From an uncultured Bacteroidota bacterium (GTDB taxonomy: Bacteria; Bacteroidota; Bacteroidia; UKL13-3): a DNA stretch of 14,625 nucleotides. The translations under genes and the position numbers were made by a program. Location of the stretch: assembly GCA_903898215.1 (NCBI GenBank), contig CAIUEQ010000227.1:1-14625 (forward strand). The letters are read 5' to 3'. Numbering within the stretch: the stretch's first letter is position 1; each line of letters starts with the position of its first letter. Under the pieces are notes generated by a model. That model was given only the letters and a program-made list of their open reading frames with translations. It did no database searches and had not been told where the DNA came from. Of the stretch, positions 6,447 to 13,863 are shown piece by piece.

Positions 6447-6614
6447 CTAATACAACGGTTTGATATCATCTCGTTTTAAATCCATCCATTTATCCTTACG
6501 CTTTTTGCCGGTATAGGAATGCTTGGCTTTTTTGGGTCCCTTGTATTGGGAGTAATTTGGCTTACACGCTCCCAGATAACTTAAAATAACCAAACAGAAT
6601 AAAACTCTTTTCAT
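6447..6614 (-). CDS. Very small basic lipoprotein, function unknown
   Basis: I do not recognise the family. The frame is open back to 6662, but I start it at the ATG at 6612-6614, because from there it begins with a textbook lipoprotein signal: MKR, a hydrophobic run, then the lipobox LGAC with Cys17. The mature part would be only 39 residues including the lipid-bearing Cys. It is rich in Lys, Arg and Tyr, with GPKKAKHSYTGKKRKDKW in its middle (net charge strongly positive), and ends DDIKPLY. Such tiny basic lipoproteins could bind lipopolysaccharide, peptidoglycan or nucleic acid at the inner leaflet of the outer membrane, but nothing in the sequence proves this. It follows rnhB on the same strand with a 91-base gap containing a promoter-like element, so it may be expressed separately. 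Confidence 0.7.
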   Translation of the reverse strand: MKRVLFCLVILSYLGACKPNYSQYKGPKKAKHSYTGKKRKDKWMDLKRDDIKPLY

Positions 6615-6632
6615 AATTCTTGAATTGCTTTT

Positions 6633-6662
6633 CAAATATGTATAAAATTTTAATATTATCAA
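6633..6662 (-). promoter_or_regulatory. Candidate promoter of the small lipoprotein gene
   Basis: On the minus strand TTG (6662-6660) is followed after 19 bases by CATATTTG (6640-6633), one mismatch from the Bacteroidota -7 consensus TAnnTTTG at the expected spacing. A transcript would begin about 12 bases before the lipoprotein ATG. The high AT content makes chance matches likely. Confidence 0.4.
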
Positions 6663-6705
6663 TTGTAGTTTTTGAAATTCGAAACATTAATGAATCATTT
6701 ACCAT

Positions 6706-7308
6706 TTAAATCTCCAGCGACAGCTGATCATTTAATAAAGTAAAACTCATGCGGTGATATTTTGTAGCGCCAAAGTTACGTATCCCTTCACGGTGAGCTT
6801 TTGTTGGATATCCCATATTATGGTCCCAACCGTATTGCGAAAATTCTTCATGCAGTTTAAGCATAAATTCATCGCGGTAAGTTTTTGCAAGAATAGAAGC
6901 GGCAGCAATGCTCTGGTATTTTCCATCGCCTTTTACAACACATTCATGTTTGATTTTTTTGTAGGGAATAAAACGGTTGCCGTCAATTAAAAGTAACTGC
7001 GGCTCGTGCCCAAGTTTCTCGATTGCTTTGTGCATTGCCATAAACGATGCTTTAAGAATATTGTGTTTGTCGATTTCAGTATTGGTTAACATTGCCACAC
7101 CAAAACTCAATGCTTTTTCTTCAATTTCAATTCTCAATTTGTTTCGCTTTTTTTCTGAAAGTTTTTTCGAATCATCCAAACCAACGATGGGGTTTTTTAT
7201 ATCAAGAATAACTGCTGCGGCAAATACTGGTCCTGCAAGGCAGCCACGACCGGCTTCATCGCAACCTGCTTCAATCATTCCTTTTTGAAAAAAACGTTTC
7301 AGTCCCAT
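6706..7308 (-). CDS. rnhB: Ribonuclease HII
   Basis: RNase HII cleaves RNA in RNA/DNA hybrids and nicks 5' of single ribonucleotides in DNA, starting ribonucleotide excision repair in the cytosol. The 200-residue length is normal. Visible landmarks are AGCDEAGRGCLAGPV (14-28, catalytic Asp17 and Glu18), DDSKKLSEKKR (45-55), LLIDGN (106-111, Asp109), KGDGKYQSIAAASILAK (126-142) with Asp146 as the likely fourth acidic ligand, and MGYPTKAH (165-172). Its ATG begins one base after the TGA of the glycosyltransferase gene (TGA-A-ATG), so translation is probably coupled to it. A second in-frame Met (residue 11) directly before IEAGCDEAG is a possible alternative start, but the coupling favours the first. 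Confidence 0.96.
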   Translation of the reverse strand: MGLKRFFQKGMIEAGCDEAGRGCLAGPVFAAAVILDIKNPIVGLDDSKKLSEKKRNKLRIEIEEKALSFGVAMLTNTEIDKHNILKASFMAMHKAIEKLGHEPQLLLIDGNRFIPYKKIKHECVVKGDGKYQSIAAASILAKTYRDEFMLKLHEEFSQYGWDHNMGYPTKAHREGIRNFGATKYHRMSFTLLNDQLSLEI

Positions 7309-7309
7309 T

Positions 7310-8437
7310 TCAATTATTTATTGCATTTATCAAACTTTGCCATACTCCTTCAGCAGATCTGTCCCAATCAAAAAATGATTTTCTATTTCGTGATCCTTCA
7401 ATTAATTTTAACCTGAGTTGTTCATCATTAACAATTGAAAGCATTGCATTTTTAGTTTCGTCAACTGAATGCGGATCAACCAAAATAGCAGCATCTCCGG
7501 CAACTTCCGGCATCGATGTAATATTGGAAGTAATTACAGGAATATCGCAAGCCATCGCTTCCACAATTGGCAAACCAAAGCCTTCAAAAAACGGAATATA
7601 CACTAAGCAAAATGCTGAAGCCATCACTTTATTCAATTCATCATCACTAATTCGTCCGGTAAATATTACTTCGTTTTTAAATTTTAAATTCTCAAAAGTG
7701 TCTTCAATATCATCGGTTTGCCATGCCATTCGTCCAACAATTAATAATTTATGATTTGATGAAGATGTTTTTTTAAATTCATCAAAAGCCTTTAACAATG
7801 TTTCGATATTTTTTCGAGGCTGAAGTGCTCCAACGTAAATAAAATATTCGCAACCGTTGGTATATTTTAGTTGAATAGTTTTTTTTGTGTTTTCATCAAC
7901 AGGCACAAAACCCTTTGCAGGTGCATTATAAGCTACATCAATTTTGTTGGTATCAATTGAATATTGTTTAATGATATCAGTTTTAGTATAGTTTGAAACC
8001 GCAATGATCCTCTTTGCTTTTTTTGCAAATCTCGGAAAGAAATAATGGTAGTATTTTTTTTCAAAAAAACTTAACCCATCAGGGAAATGGATAAATGCAA
8101 GGTCATGAAATACTGCTACAGACGGCACATGTGTGTCCAAACACAAAAAGCCATCGGTGCTCAAAAATACATCGGGTTTATATTTTTTTAAAGCTGATAA
8201 AATGGAAAACTTAAACCACCAATAAAACAAAAATGGATGCCTAGCCGGAGGAAATAATTCGATGGCAGTAACGTTATCACTAAAAATAAACTCTTTCTCT
8301 ACAGCTCGGTCGAAGAAAAATATAAACTGATGCTCTGGATGTGAACGCGTTATTCGTGAAAGGATTTCATAGCTAAAACGGCCAATGCCTTCCAGTTTAT
8401 CATGTATTAAAAAACGTGTATTTACAGCAACCAGCAT
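7310..8437 (-). CDS. GT4-family glycosyltransferase
   Basis: This cytosolic or membrane-associated retaining glycosyltransferase (GT-B fold, 375 residues) probably adds a sugar from a nucleotide donor to a lipid-linked glycan. The N-terminal Rossmann half shows the acceptor-side GIGRFSYE (18-24, 'EGIGRF'), VPSVAVFHDLAF (104-115) and RIIAVSNYTK (143-152). The C-terminal half shows YVGALQPRKN (201-210) and the donor-binding block EGFGLPIVEAM (285-295) with the EX7E pair Glu285 and Glu293, then SMPEVAGDAAILV (308-320). The frame extends to a TTG at 8476, but the ATG at 8437 gives the usual start MLVAVNTRFL. Donor and linkage cannot be read from sequence. It is divergent from the flippase gene and leads a minus-strand unit with rnhB. 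The pairing with flippase, Wzz-like and Wzy-like genes places it in surface-polysaccharide synthesis. Confidence 0.9.
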   Translation of the reverse strand: MLVAVNTRFLIHDKLEGIGRFSYEILSRITRSHPEHQFIFFFDRAVEKEFIFSDNVTAIELFPPARHPFLFYWWFKFSILSALKKYKPDVFLSTDGFLCLDTHVPSVAVFHDLAFIHFPDGLSFFEKKYYHYFFPRFAKKAKRIIAVSNYTKTDIIKQYSIDTNKIDVAYNAPAKGFVPVDENTKKTIQLKYTNGCEYFIYVGALQPRKNIETLLKAFDEFKKTSSSNHKLLIVGRMAWQTDDIEDTFENLKFKNEVIFTGRISDDELNKVMASAFCLVYIPFFEGFGLPIVEAMACDIPVITSNITSMPEVAGDAAILVDPHSVDETKNAMLSIVNDEQLRLKLIEGSRNRKSFFDWDRSAEGVWQSLINAINN

Positions 8438-8444
8438 TTTTTTA

Positions 8445-8503
8445 TGAGAGAGATTTATTTGATTATTATTGCACAATATAAACGATTTAAAATTACTCTC
8501 TCA
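8445..8503. promoter_or_regulatory. Divergent intergenic region with mirrored CTCTCTCA leaders
   Basis: Only 71 bases separate the glycosyltransferase and flippase ATGs. TGAGAGAG (8445-8452) and CTCTCTCA (8496-8503) are exact inverted copies. As a result each gene reads CTCTCTCA just before its start: 7 bases before the glycosyltransferase ATG and 5 bases before the flippase ATG. Neither side has a Shine-Dalgarno sequence or a clear TAnnTTTG box. The dyad could bind a shared regulator or act in the mRNA leaders; this is inference. Confidence 0.45.
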
Positions 8504-8508
8504 AATTG

Positions 8509-9948
8509 ATGCAGAAAAAATTTCTGACAAATGTTTTTATCCTGCTTGCACTTAATCTGCTAATCAAACCTTTTTGGATTTTGGGAGTGGATAGAGCGGT
8601 GCAAAATGCGGTAGGAAATTTTCAGTATGGAGTGTATGCAAATCTTTTTGGTTTCTCTTTATTGTTTGTGGTGCTGCTTGATTTTGGAATCAATAATTAT
8701 ACAAGTACTACTGTTGCAAAGGATCATGATGCCATCAACCAACAGTTTTCAACGCTGTTTCCATTAAAAATAGTTTTATCACTTGTTTATTTTGTTGTAA
8801 CATTATTGATAGGTTTTATTTATGGATACCGAGGCAACGAATTGCTATTACTTGCTGTGATGTTGTTTAATCAGATACTTGCTTTTTTTATTTTGTACTT
8901 CAGAAGCAATGTAAGCGGGCTTCAATATTTTAGAACTGATGCAATACTTTCAGTAGTTGATAGAAGTCTGATGATTATTTTTTGCAGTTTAATTATTTGG
9001 GCATCGTTTGCTAATATCACTATTGAATCCTTTGTATATGCGCAAACTTTTGGCTATGTACTTTCTACGATAATCTGTTTTCTGATTTTAAAACCGCACT
9101 TATCGGCTATCCATTTTAATTTTGATAAAAAGGTATTAACAAAGTTGTTTAAGAATGCCTACCCATTTGCTTTACTAGCATTAATGATGACATTTTATGC
9201 TAGATTAGATATTATTCTGATTAAAAAAATATTCCCGAATGGTGATATTGAAAATGGATTGTATGCAAAAGCAAACCGATTATTGGAAGCAAGTAATATG
9301 CTTGCTGCAATGGTTTCAACTATGTTACTTTCATTGTTTGCAAAAATCATTTCCCAAAAAGAGGAATTGCAAAAAATGGTAAAAACTTCTATGTCGATAA
9401 TGATTGCACCGGCCACCATGCTTGCTGTTTTTTGCAGTATTTATAACTATGAGATCATGGAGGTTTTGTATAAAAATCATTCGGATGGTGCAGCAAAAAT
9501 ATTCGGAATAGTTATTTTTAGTTTTATCCCAATGTGTACGATGTATATTTTTGGAACACTGTTAACGGCAAATGGTAATTTAAAAATTTTAAACATCGTT
9601 GTGGCAGTTGCATTACTTGTGAATATAAGTTTGAATTTATTTTTGATTCCTGCTTACGGTGCTTATGGAGCTGCTGTTTCAGCTATTTGCACGCATTCGA
9701 TTGTTGCAATTTGTAGTTTGTTCTATTCAAAAAAAGTGTTGGGATTAAATATTTCAGCGTTAAATATTTTGCAATACATCCTGTTTGCTGTTATTTTTTA
9801 TCTGATGCTTTATTTTATTCATCAGTCAGAAATTAAACTGATGATGGCTGCTTTAATTAGTGGCTTTGCAGGAATTTCATTAATGTTTATTTCAGGAATA
9901 CTGAACTATCGTTCACTTTTGCAGTTAATTTCAAGCCGTATTAAGTGA
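8509..9948 (+). CDS. Wzx-like polysaccharide flippase (MOP superfamily)
   Basis: This integral inner-membrane protein of 479 residues is predicted to flip undecaprenyl-linked oligosaccharide units to the periplasm. It is almost wholly hydrophobic, with a dozen or more membrane segments visible, for example 8-26, 43-60, 86-106, 113-131, 151-170, 177-195, 219-238, 295-312, 330-352, 360-382, 386-406, 421-438 and 444-464. Family marks are the polar N-terminal helix with DRAVQNAVG (28-36) followed by YGVYANLF, the charged FYARLDIILIKK (229-240) in the middle helix, and TANGNLKILNI with FLIPAYGAYGAA (378-389) near the end. The frame starts one codon earlier at a TTG (8506); I use the ATG at 8509. 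The gene opens the plus-strand flippase/Wzz/Wzy unit and diverges from the glycosyltransferase. Confidence 0.88.
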   Translation: MQKKFLTNVFILLALNLLIKPFWILGVDRAVQNAVGNFQYGVYANLFGFSLLFVVLLDFGINNYTSTTVAKDHDAINQQFSTLFPLKIVLSLVYFVVTLLIGFIYGYRGNELLLLAVMLFNQILAFFILYFRSNVSGLQYFRTDAILSVVDRSLMIIFCSLIIWASFANITIESFVYAQTFGYVLSTIICFLILKPHLSAIHFNFDKKVLTKLFKNAYPFALLALMMTFYARLDIILIKKIFPNGDIENGLYAKANRLLEASNMLAAMVSTMLLSLFAKIISQKEELQKMVKTSMSIMIAPATMLAVFCSIYNYEIMEVLYKNHSDGAAKIFGIVIFSFIPMCTMYIFGTLLTANGNLKILNIVVAVALLVNISLNLFLIPAYGAYGAAVSAICTHSIVAICSLFYSKKVLGLNISALNILQYILFAVIFYLMLYFIHQSEIKLMMAALISGFAGISLMFISGILNYRSLLQLISSRIK

Positions 9949-9976
9949 ATGGGATTTTTTATAGGTTAAATTTTTA

Positions 9977-9984
9977 TATTTTTG
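9977..9984 (+). promoter_or_regulatory. Candidate -7 box upstream of the Wzz-like gene
   Basis: TATTTTTG is an exact TAnnTTTG match, 31 bases before the ATG at 10016, in the 67-base gap after the flippase gene. I see no convincing -33 TTG at 19-21 bases upstream, so the match is partial. If active, it would give the Wzz-like and Wzy-like pair its own transcript. Confidence 0.45.
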
Positions 9985-10015
9985 TCCCGTTACCTTACAA
10001 TAACTAAGAATTAAA

Positions 10016-11020
10016 ATGAGCAAAAAAAAGAACCAATACAGTTTTGATTTTGTAGAAGTATTTGCATTTTTTTATAAATGGAGGATACATTTACTAATAG
10101 TATCAATAGTTTCGGCAGTTGTTTCAGCTATCATTTCTAGCCCAATATTTATTACGCCACAATATAAATCGACTGCACTTTTTTTTCCTAGCACAACAAA
10201 TTCTATTGCATCATCTTTATTTTATACAATAAAAGAAAAAGCAAAAGATCCTTTAAAGTTTGGTGACGAAGAGATAGATGAACAGTACATGCAGATTCTC
10301 GAATCAGGAGATTTAAAATCAAATGTGATCAATCATTTTAATCTGATGGATCATTATAAAATTGATTCGGCAAGAGGAGATAAATATACTGCACTTTACA
10401 GAAAGTATGAAGAAAATATCAAAGCCAGAAGAACAAACTATAATTCGATTGAGATAGCTGTTTACGATAACGATCCGAAAATAGCCGCAGATATTGCAAA
10501 CTATGTTTTGGTAATGGTTGATACCGTTAAGAAGCAAATTCAAGCACCTGTTGCACGACAAATATTTACTATCGTTGAGGAGCAGTATAAAAACAAACTT
10601 GCCTATGTTGATTCGATAAAATCTCGAATGAAATCGCTTGGAGTAAAAGGTGTTTATATTGGAATTAAAGGTGTGTATGGTTCACTTCAATCAAGAAGTG
10701 GAGCTGATCAAGCAGGTTCTTCAAAAAATAATGTCAGCGAAAATGGCGCAGAGTATATTGCACTCGAAGAGGAGTTGAATTTTGAAGTGGAGCAACTCTC
10801 AAATTTAAAGTTAAAATACGATCAGTCGAAAGTTGATCTGGATGCAAAGCTGAGCAATATTTTTATTATTAATTATGCTTCTCCATCCGAAGGTAAAGCT
10901 TATCCGATAAGATCTGTGATTGTATTAATTTCTGTTATATCTACATTCGTATTAGCTTGTTTACTAATAGTGTTTATCGAAAAGTTTAGCCAATTCAAAA
11001 AGGCATTAGCAGGAAATTAA
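10016..11020 (+). CDS. Wzz-like polysaccharide chain-length determinant
   Basis: This inner-membrane protein of 334 residues has the two-helix topology of polysaccharide co-polymerases. A cytoplasmic N-terminus leads to TM1 (about 24-44). A Wzz-type motif, ITPQYKSTALFFPS (46-59), follows. A long periplasmic domain includes a helical and probably coiled-coil part (185-280), and TM2 lies at about 299-321. The proline before TM2 (YPIRS, 296-300) is typical of the family, which controls polymer length together with Wzy. The cytoplasmic tail is only about 13 residues, so no BY-kinase domain (Wzc type) is fused, and no separate kinase gene is nearby. The stop codon is followed after one base by the GTG of the next gene, so the two are very probably cotranscribed and translationally coupled. 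Confidence 0.85.
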   Translation: MSKKKNQYSFDFVEVFAFFYKWRIHLLIVSIVSAVVSAIISSPIFITPQYKSTALFFPSTTNSIASSLFYTIKEKAKDPLKFGDEEIDEQYMQILESGDLKSNVINHFNLMDHYKIDSARGDKYTALYRKYEENIKARRTNYNSIEIAVYDNDPKIAADIANYVLVMVDTVKKQIQAPVARQIFTIVEEQYKNKLAYVDSIKSRMKSLGVKGVYIGIKGVYGSLQSRSGADQAGSSKNNVSENGAEYIALEEELNFEVEQLSNLKLKYDQSKVDLDAKLSNIFIINYASPSEGKAYPIRSVIVLISVISTFVLACLLIVFIEKFSQFKKALAGN

Positions 11021-11021
11021 T

Positions 11022-12467
11022 GTGATTGTAATTTCTAAACAATTTTGGTTTTATCTGATATGTCTGGTATTTGTATCCATCAATATGGTTGCAATTGCAA
11101 TGGACTTTCCTTGGATTGGGTTATTGCCATTTATTCTCATATTTTGTTACCTGATTTTATTTAAACTAGATTCCTTAATTCTGTTATTGGCTTTCCTTGT
11201 TCCTCTATCGGTGGGCTTTGATAATGTTGGGTTTGGGTTAGGAATCAGCTTGCCTGATGAGCCATTAATTATTGTCATCATGGTGCTATCTATCTTTAAG
11301 TTTGTGATAAATGCGCAGTATGATTTTAGGGTGTTAAAACATCCGATTAGCATTGCTATTTTATTCAATTTATTTTGGCTTATAGTTACAACCTGCACAA
11401 GTGATTATCCAATAGTTTCGCTTAAATATGTGATGTCGAGATTATGGTATTTGATAGTATTCTACTTTTTGGGCATGATGCTTTTTAGGGAGTATAAAAA
11501 TATTACTAAATATTTATGGTTATACATCATTTCATTATTTGGAGTGGTTGTTTTCATTTTGATAAAACATAGTGAGTTTAATTTTTCACTGGCAAAATCA
11601 TACAGCATTGTTGAGCCTTTTTTTGTTGATCACGGAATTTATGCAGCAACCATCAGTTTATTTATTCCACTTTTAGCCTGTTATGTTTTTTTCTTTCGAA
11701 GGATGGGATTGAATTTAATCGGGCTAATTGTTACAGCAACTTTTCTTGCGGTTTTCTTTGCCGGAGTTTACTTCTCTTATACACGTGCAGCATGGATAGG
11801 TGTTTTGGTTTCCTCATGTTTTGTTGTTCCCGTTTTATTAAGAATAAAATTCAAAACAGTGGTGATTGTAATATTTACTTCGGTTTCATTTGTTTATATT
11901 TTTCAGAATCAAATTCTTTATGTTCTGTCTAAAAACCAGCAGAAGTCGGCAAATGGGTTTTCAAATCATTTTCAATCAATTTCAAATATCAAAACAGATC
12001 CATCAAATACCGAAAGAATTAATAGATGGATGTCGGCAATAGCAATGTTTGAAAACAGACCTGTATTGGGTTTTGGTCCCGGTACTTACTCTTTTTGTTA
12101 TGCTCCATACCAACAGTATAAATACAAAACAGTTATCAGCACAAATTTTGGAGATGGAGGAAATTCTCACAGCGAATATTTAAATCCTCTTGCCGAATCG
12201 GGATTATTTGGATTGCTTAGTTTTCTGGCAATAATATATTTGGTGCTGAACACTGGATTCAAATTGTATTTTAATGCTAAAAAATTTAAAGTTAGGATTT
12301 TAAGTTTGGGAATTTCGTTAGGGTTAATTACTTATTTTGTTCACGGTTTTTTAAATAACTACAGTGCAACAGATAAGATTGGAGCCGTTTTATGGGCAGC
12401 ATTTGGAATGATTACGGCCTTGGATGTTTATCACAATAAACAGAAAACTAAGAGTGAGCCGCAATAA
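11022..12467 (+). CDS. Wzy/WaaL-like O-antigen polymerase or ligase
   Basis: This polytopic inner-membrane protein of 481 residues fits the O-antigen ligase/polymerase family (Wzy_C, PF04932), which joins undecaprenyl-linked glycans into polymers or to a lipid A core. Hydrophobic helices cover most of 8-180 and 204-300. The central YTRAAWIG (253-260) precedes the large periplasmic loop (about 302-392), which carries RINRWMSA (332-339), LGFGPGTYSF (349-358) and NSHSEYLNPLAESGLFG (381-397). The arginine and His383 are the kind of residues important in this family. Further helices follow to 468. The start is GTG at 11022, one base after the upstream TAA; the first ATG (residue 22) would cut the first helix. 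Polymerase and ligase cannot be separated by sequence, but adjacency to the Wzz-like gene favours polymerase. The last 20 bases overlap the convergent dehydrogenase gene. Confidence 0.85.
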   Translation: MIVISKQFWFYLICLVFVSINMVAIAMDFPWIGLLPFILIFCYLILFKLDSLILLLAFLVPLSVGFDNVGFGLGISLPDEPLIIVIMVLSIFKFVINAQYDFRVLKHPISIAILFNLFWLIVTTCTSDYPIVSLKYVMSRLWYLIVFYFLGMMLFREYKNITKYLWLYIISLFGVVVFILIKHSEFNFSLAKSYSIVEPFFVDHGIYAATISLFIPLLACYVFFFRRMGLNLIGLIVTATFLAVFFAGVYFSYTRAAWIGVLVSSCFVVPVLLRIKFKTVVIVIFTSVSFVYIFQNQILYVLSKNQQKSANGFSNHFQSISNIKTDPSNTERINRWMSAIAMFENRPVLGFGPGTYSFCYAPYQQYKYKTVISTNFGDGGNSHSEYLNPLAESGLFGLLSFLAIIYLVLNTGFKLYFNAKKFKVRILSLGISLGLITYFVHGFLNNYSATDKIGAVLWAAFGMITALDVYHNKQKTKSEPQ

Positions 12468-13674
12468 GCAGGTCGATATCTTTATGGTAGATATTTAAAC
12501 GTTTTCCGATATGTTTATTTGTTAAGTTTCCTTTGTAAATATAAATCCCACTTCTAACAGATTGGTGCTCCCAAATAAAATCACCAATAGTACCGGCATC
12601 CGAAATTTCGAGCAACAAAGGAGTAAGAATATTACTTAAAGCATAACTCGCTGTACGGCAAACTCTCGAAGTGATATTTGGAACACAATAGTGAACAACA
12701 TCGTGTTTAACAAAAGTTGGTTTTAGATGGTTTGTAATTTCACTGGTTTCAAAACAGCCACCTTGATCGATACAAATTTCAATAATAACCGAGAGGGGTT
12801 TCATTTTTGATACCATTTCTTCTCCTATAACAGCAGGACTTCTACCATCTTCGCTCCACATACATCCTATCGCTACATCGGCAGTAGACAATGCTTTTTG
12901 TAAAATTTTAGGATGAAGCAAAGAGGTATATAATTTAATTCCTAAATTATTTTGTATCCTTCTAAGTTTTTCAAGTGAATTGTCAAAAACTTTAACAACT
13001 GCTCCAACACCAATAGCTGATCTTGCTGCATATTCGCCAACAGTTCCGGCACCAATAATTACAATTTCGGTAGGTGGTATTCCGGTAACACCTCCAAGCA
13101 TTTCACCTTTTCCTCCGCGGGTTGAGCATAAATATTCAGAAGCAACAGAGATTGCAGAAGTTCCTGCAATTTCACTCATACTTCTCACAATTGGATAAAT
13201 GCCATCTTTTGATTTTAGAAATTCGAATGCAATGGCTGTAATTTTTTTCTCCATTAACGAGCGAATGTATTTATCAGATCTGCTGTTAAGTTGAATTGCA
13301 GAAATAATTAATTGTTTAGCTTGTAAAAATTTTATTTCATTTTCGGTAGGAGGTTCAACTTTTACAATAATATCGGCTTTGTAAACTTCTTCGGAACTAT
13401 AACAAATCTTTGCACCTGCATCGCTATAATCTTTATCAGGAAACTTAGCTTCTTTACCCGCACCGGTTTCAATCCAAACTTCAAAGCCATTGTTTACTAG
13501 CAAATTAACCGAGGAAGGAGTGAGTGCAACACGATGTTCCTGCAAAGTTATTTCTTTGGGAACGCCTATATAAAGTGTTTGATGTGGATTTTTTTTTGAC
13601 AATAAAGCTTCTTTTGGCTGCAACGAAGCCTGACGAGCAAGTTCTGAAAATCCGGACTTTGAAAGTTCTTCCAT
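12448..13674 (-). CDS. Alanine dehydrogenase / transhydrogenase-N family protein
   Basis: This 408-residue cytosolic NAD-binding protein belongs to the AlaDH/PNT family, whose model reaction is L-alanine + NAD to pyruvate + ammonia. The N-domain has the family signature GVPKEI...EHRVALTP (37-52). The Rossmann domain has VIIGAGTVGEYAARSA (205-220) and then VKVFDNS (227-233). The conserved IDQGGCFETSE (302-312) contains Asp303, equivalent to the NAD/substrate Asp270 of Mycobacterium tuberculosis AlaDH. By my hand alignment two residues differ from that enzyme: catalytic His96 corresponds to Gln128 and Lys75 to Glu107 (VKVEPP). About 35 residues precede the usual family start, so the protein is longer than the typical 370. 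Activity as a true alanine dehydrogenase is plausible but not certain. It is convergent with the Wzy-like gene and divergent from DUF177. Confidence 0.85.
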   Translation of the reverse strand: MEELSKSGFSELARQASLQPKEALLSKKNPHQTLYIGVPKEITLQEHRVALTPSSVNLLVNNGFEVWIETGAGKEAKFPDKDYSDAGAKICYSSEEVYKADIIVKVEPPTENEIKFLQAKQLIISAIQLNSRSDKYIRSLMEKKITAIAFEFLKSKDGIYPIVRSMSEIAGTSAISVASEYLCSTRGGKGEMLGGVTGIPPTEIVIIGAGTVGEYAARSAIGVGAVVKVFDNSLEKLRRIQNNLGIKLYTSLLHPKILQKALSTADVAIGCMWSEDGRSPAVIGEEMVSKMKPLSVIIEICIDQGGCFETSEITNHLKPTFVKHDVVHYCVPNITSRVCRTASYALSNILTPLLLEISDAGTIGDFIWEHQSVRSGIYIYKGNLTNKHIGKRLNIYHKDIDLLIAAHS

Positions 13675-13695
13675 TTACGAGATTTTTTATACGCT

Positions 13696-13726
13696 CAAAT
13701 CTATTCAAGTTAACTCAAATTCAAAA
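13696..13726 (-). promoter_or_regulatory. Promoter of the alanine-dehydrogenase-family gene
   Basis: On the minus strand TTTTG (13726-13722) is followed after 18 bases by TAGATTTG (13703-13696), an exact TAnnTTTG match with the spacing of Bacteroidota housekeeping promoters. The -7 box ends 21 bases before the ATG at 13674, giving a leader of about 15 bases. Confidence 0.6.
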
Positions 13727-13812
13727 GATAATTTTTTATAGGAGGTGTAACTTAATTACAGTCAGCATTTACAGGGTTATGTCATCTCATAAAAAGAGGA
13801 ATTTAAGCAGAG

Positions 13813-13844
13813 TTGAGAATTTTAAATATAAACGTTTATATTTG
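13813..13844 (+). promoter_or_regulatory. Promoter of the DUF177-rpmF operon
   Basis: TTG (13813-13815) is followed after 21 bases by TATATTTG (13837-13844), an exact match to the Bacteroidota -33/-7 pattern. It is the best promoter in the window. Transcription would begin near 13850, which rules out any protein start upstream of that point. Confidence 0.65.
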
Positions 13845-13863
13845 CCGGCTTTCAGTAAAGAAT

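Noticed and set aside
6615..6662. Upstream extension of the small lipoprotein to a 71-residue protein
   Set aside because: The extra 16 residues would precede a standard lipoprotein signal peptide and bury it; the candidate promoter also overlaps this part.
8438..8476. TTG start 13 codons upstream for the glycosyltransferase
   Set aside because: The added residues are polar and unlike the family, while the ATG at 8437 begins directly with the first beta strand of the fold.
13740..13747. AGGAGGTG, a strong Shine-Dalgarno-like sequence
   Set aside because: No start codon lies 5-10 bases downstream on the plus strand, the frame from the ATG at 13777 resembles nothing and overlaps the DUF177 promoter, and this phylum seldom uses such sites.
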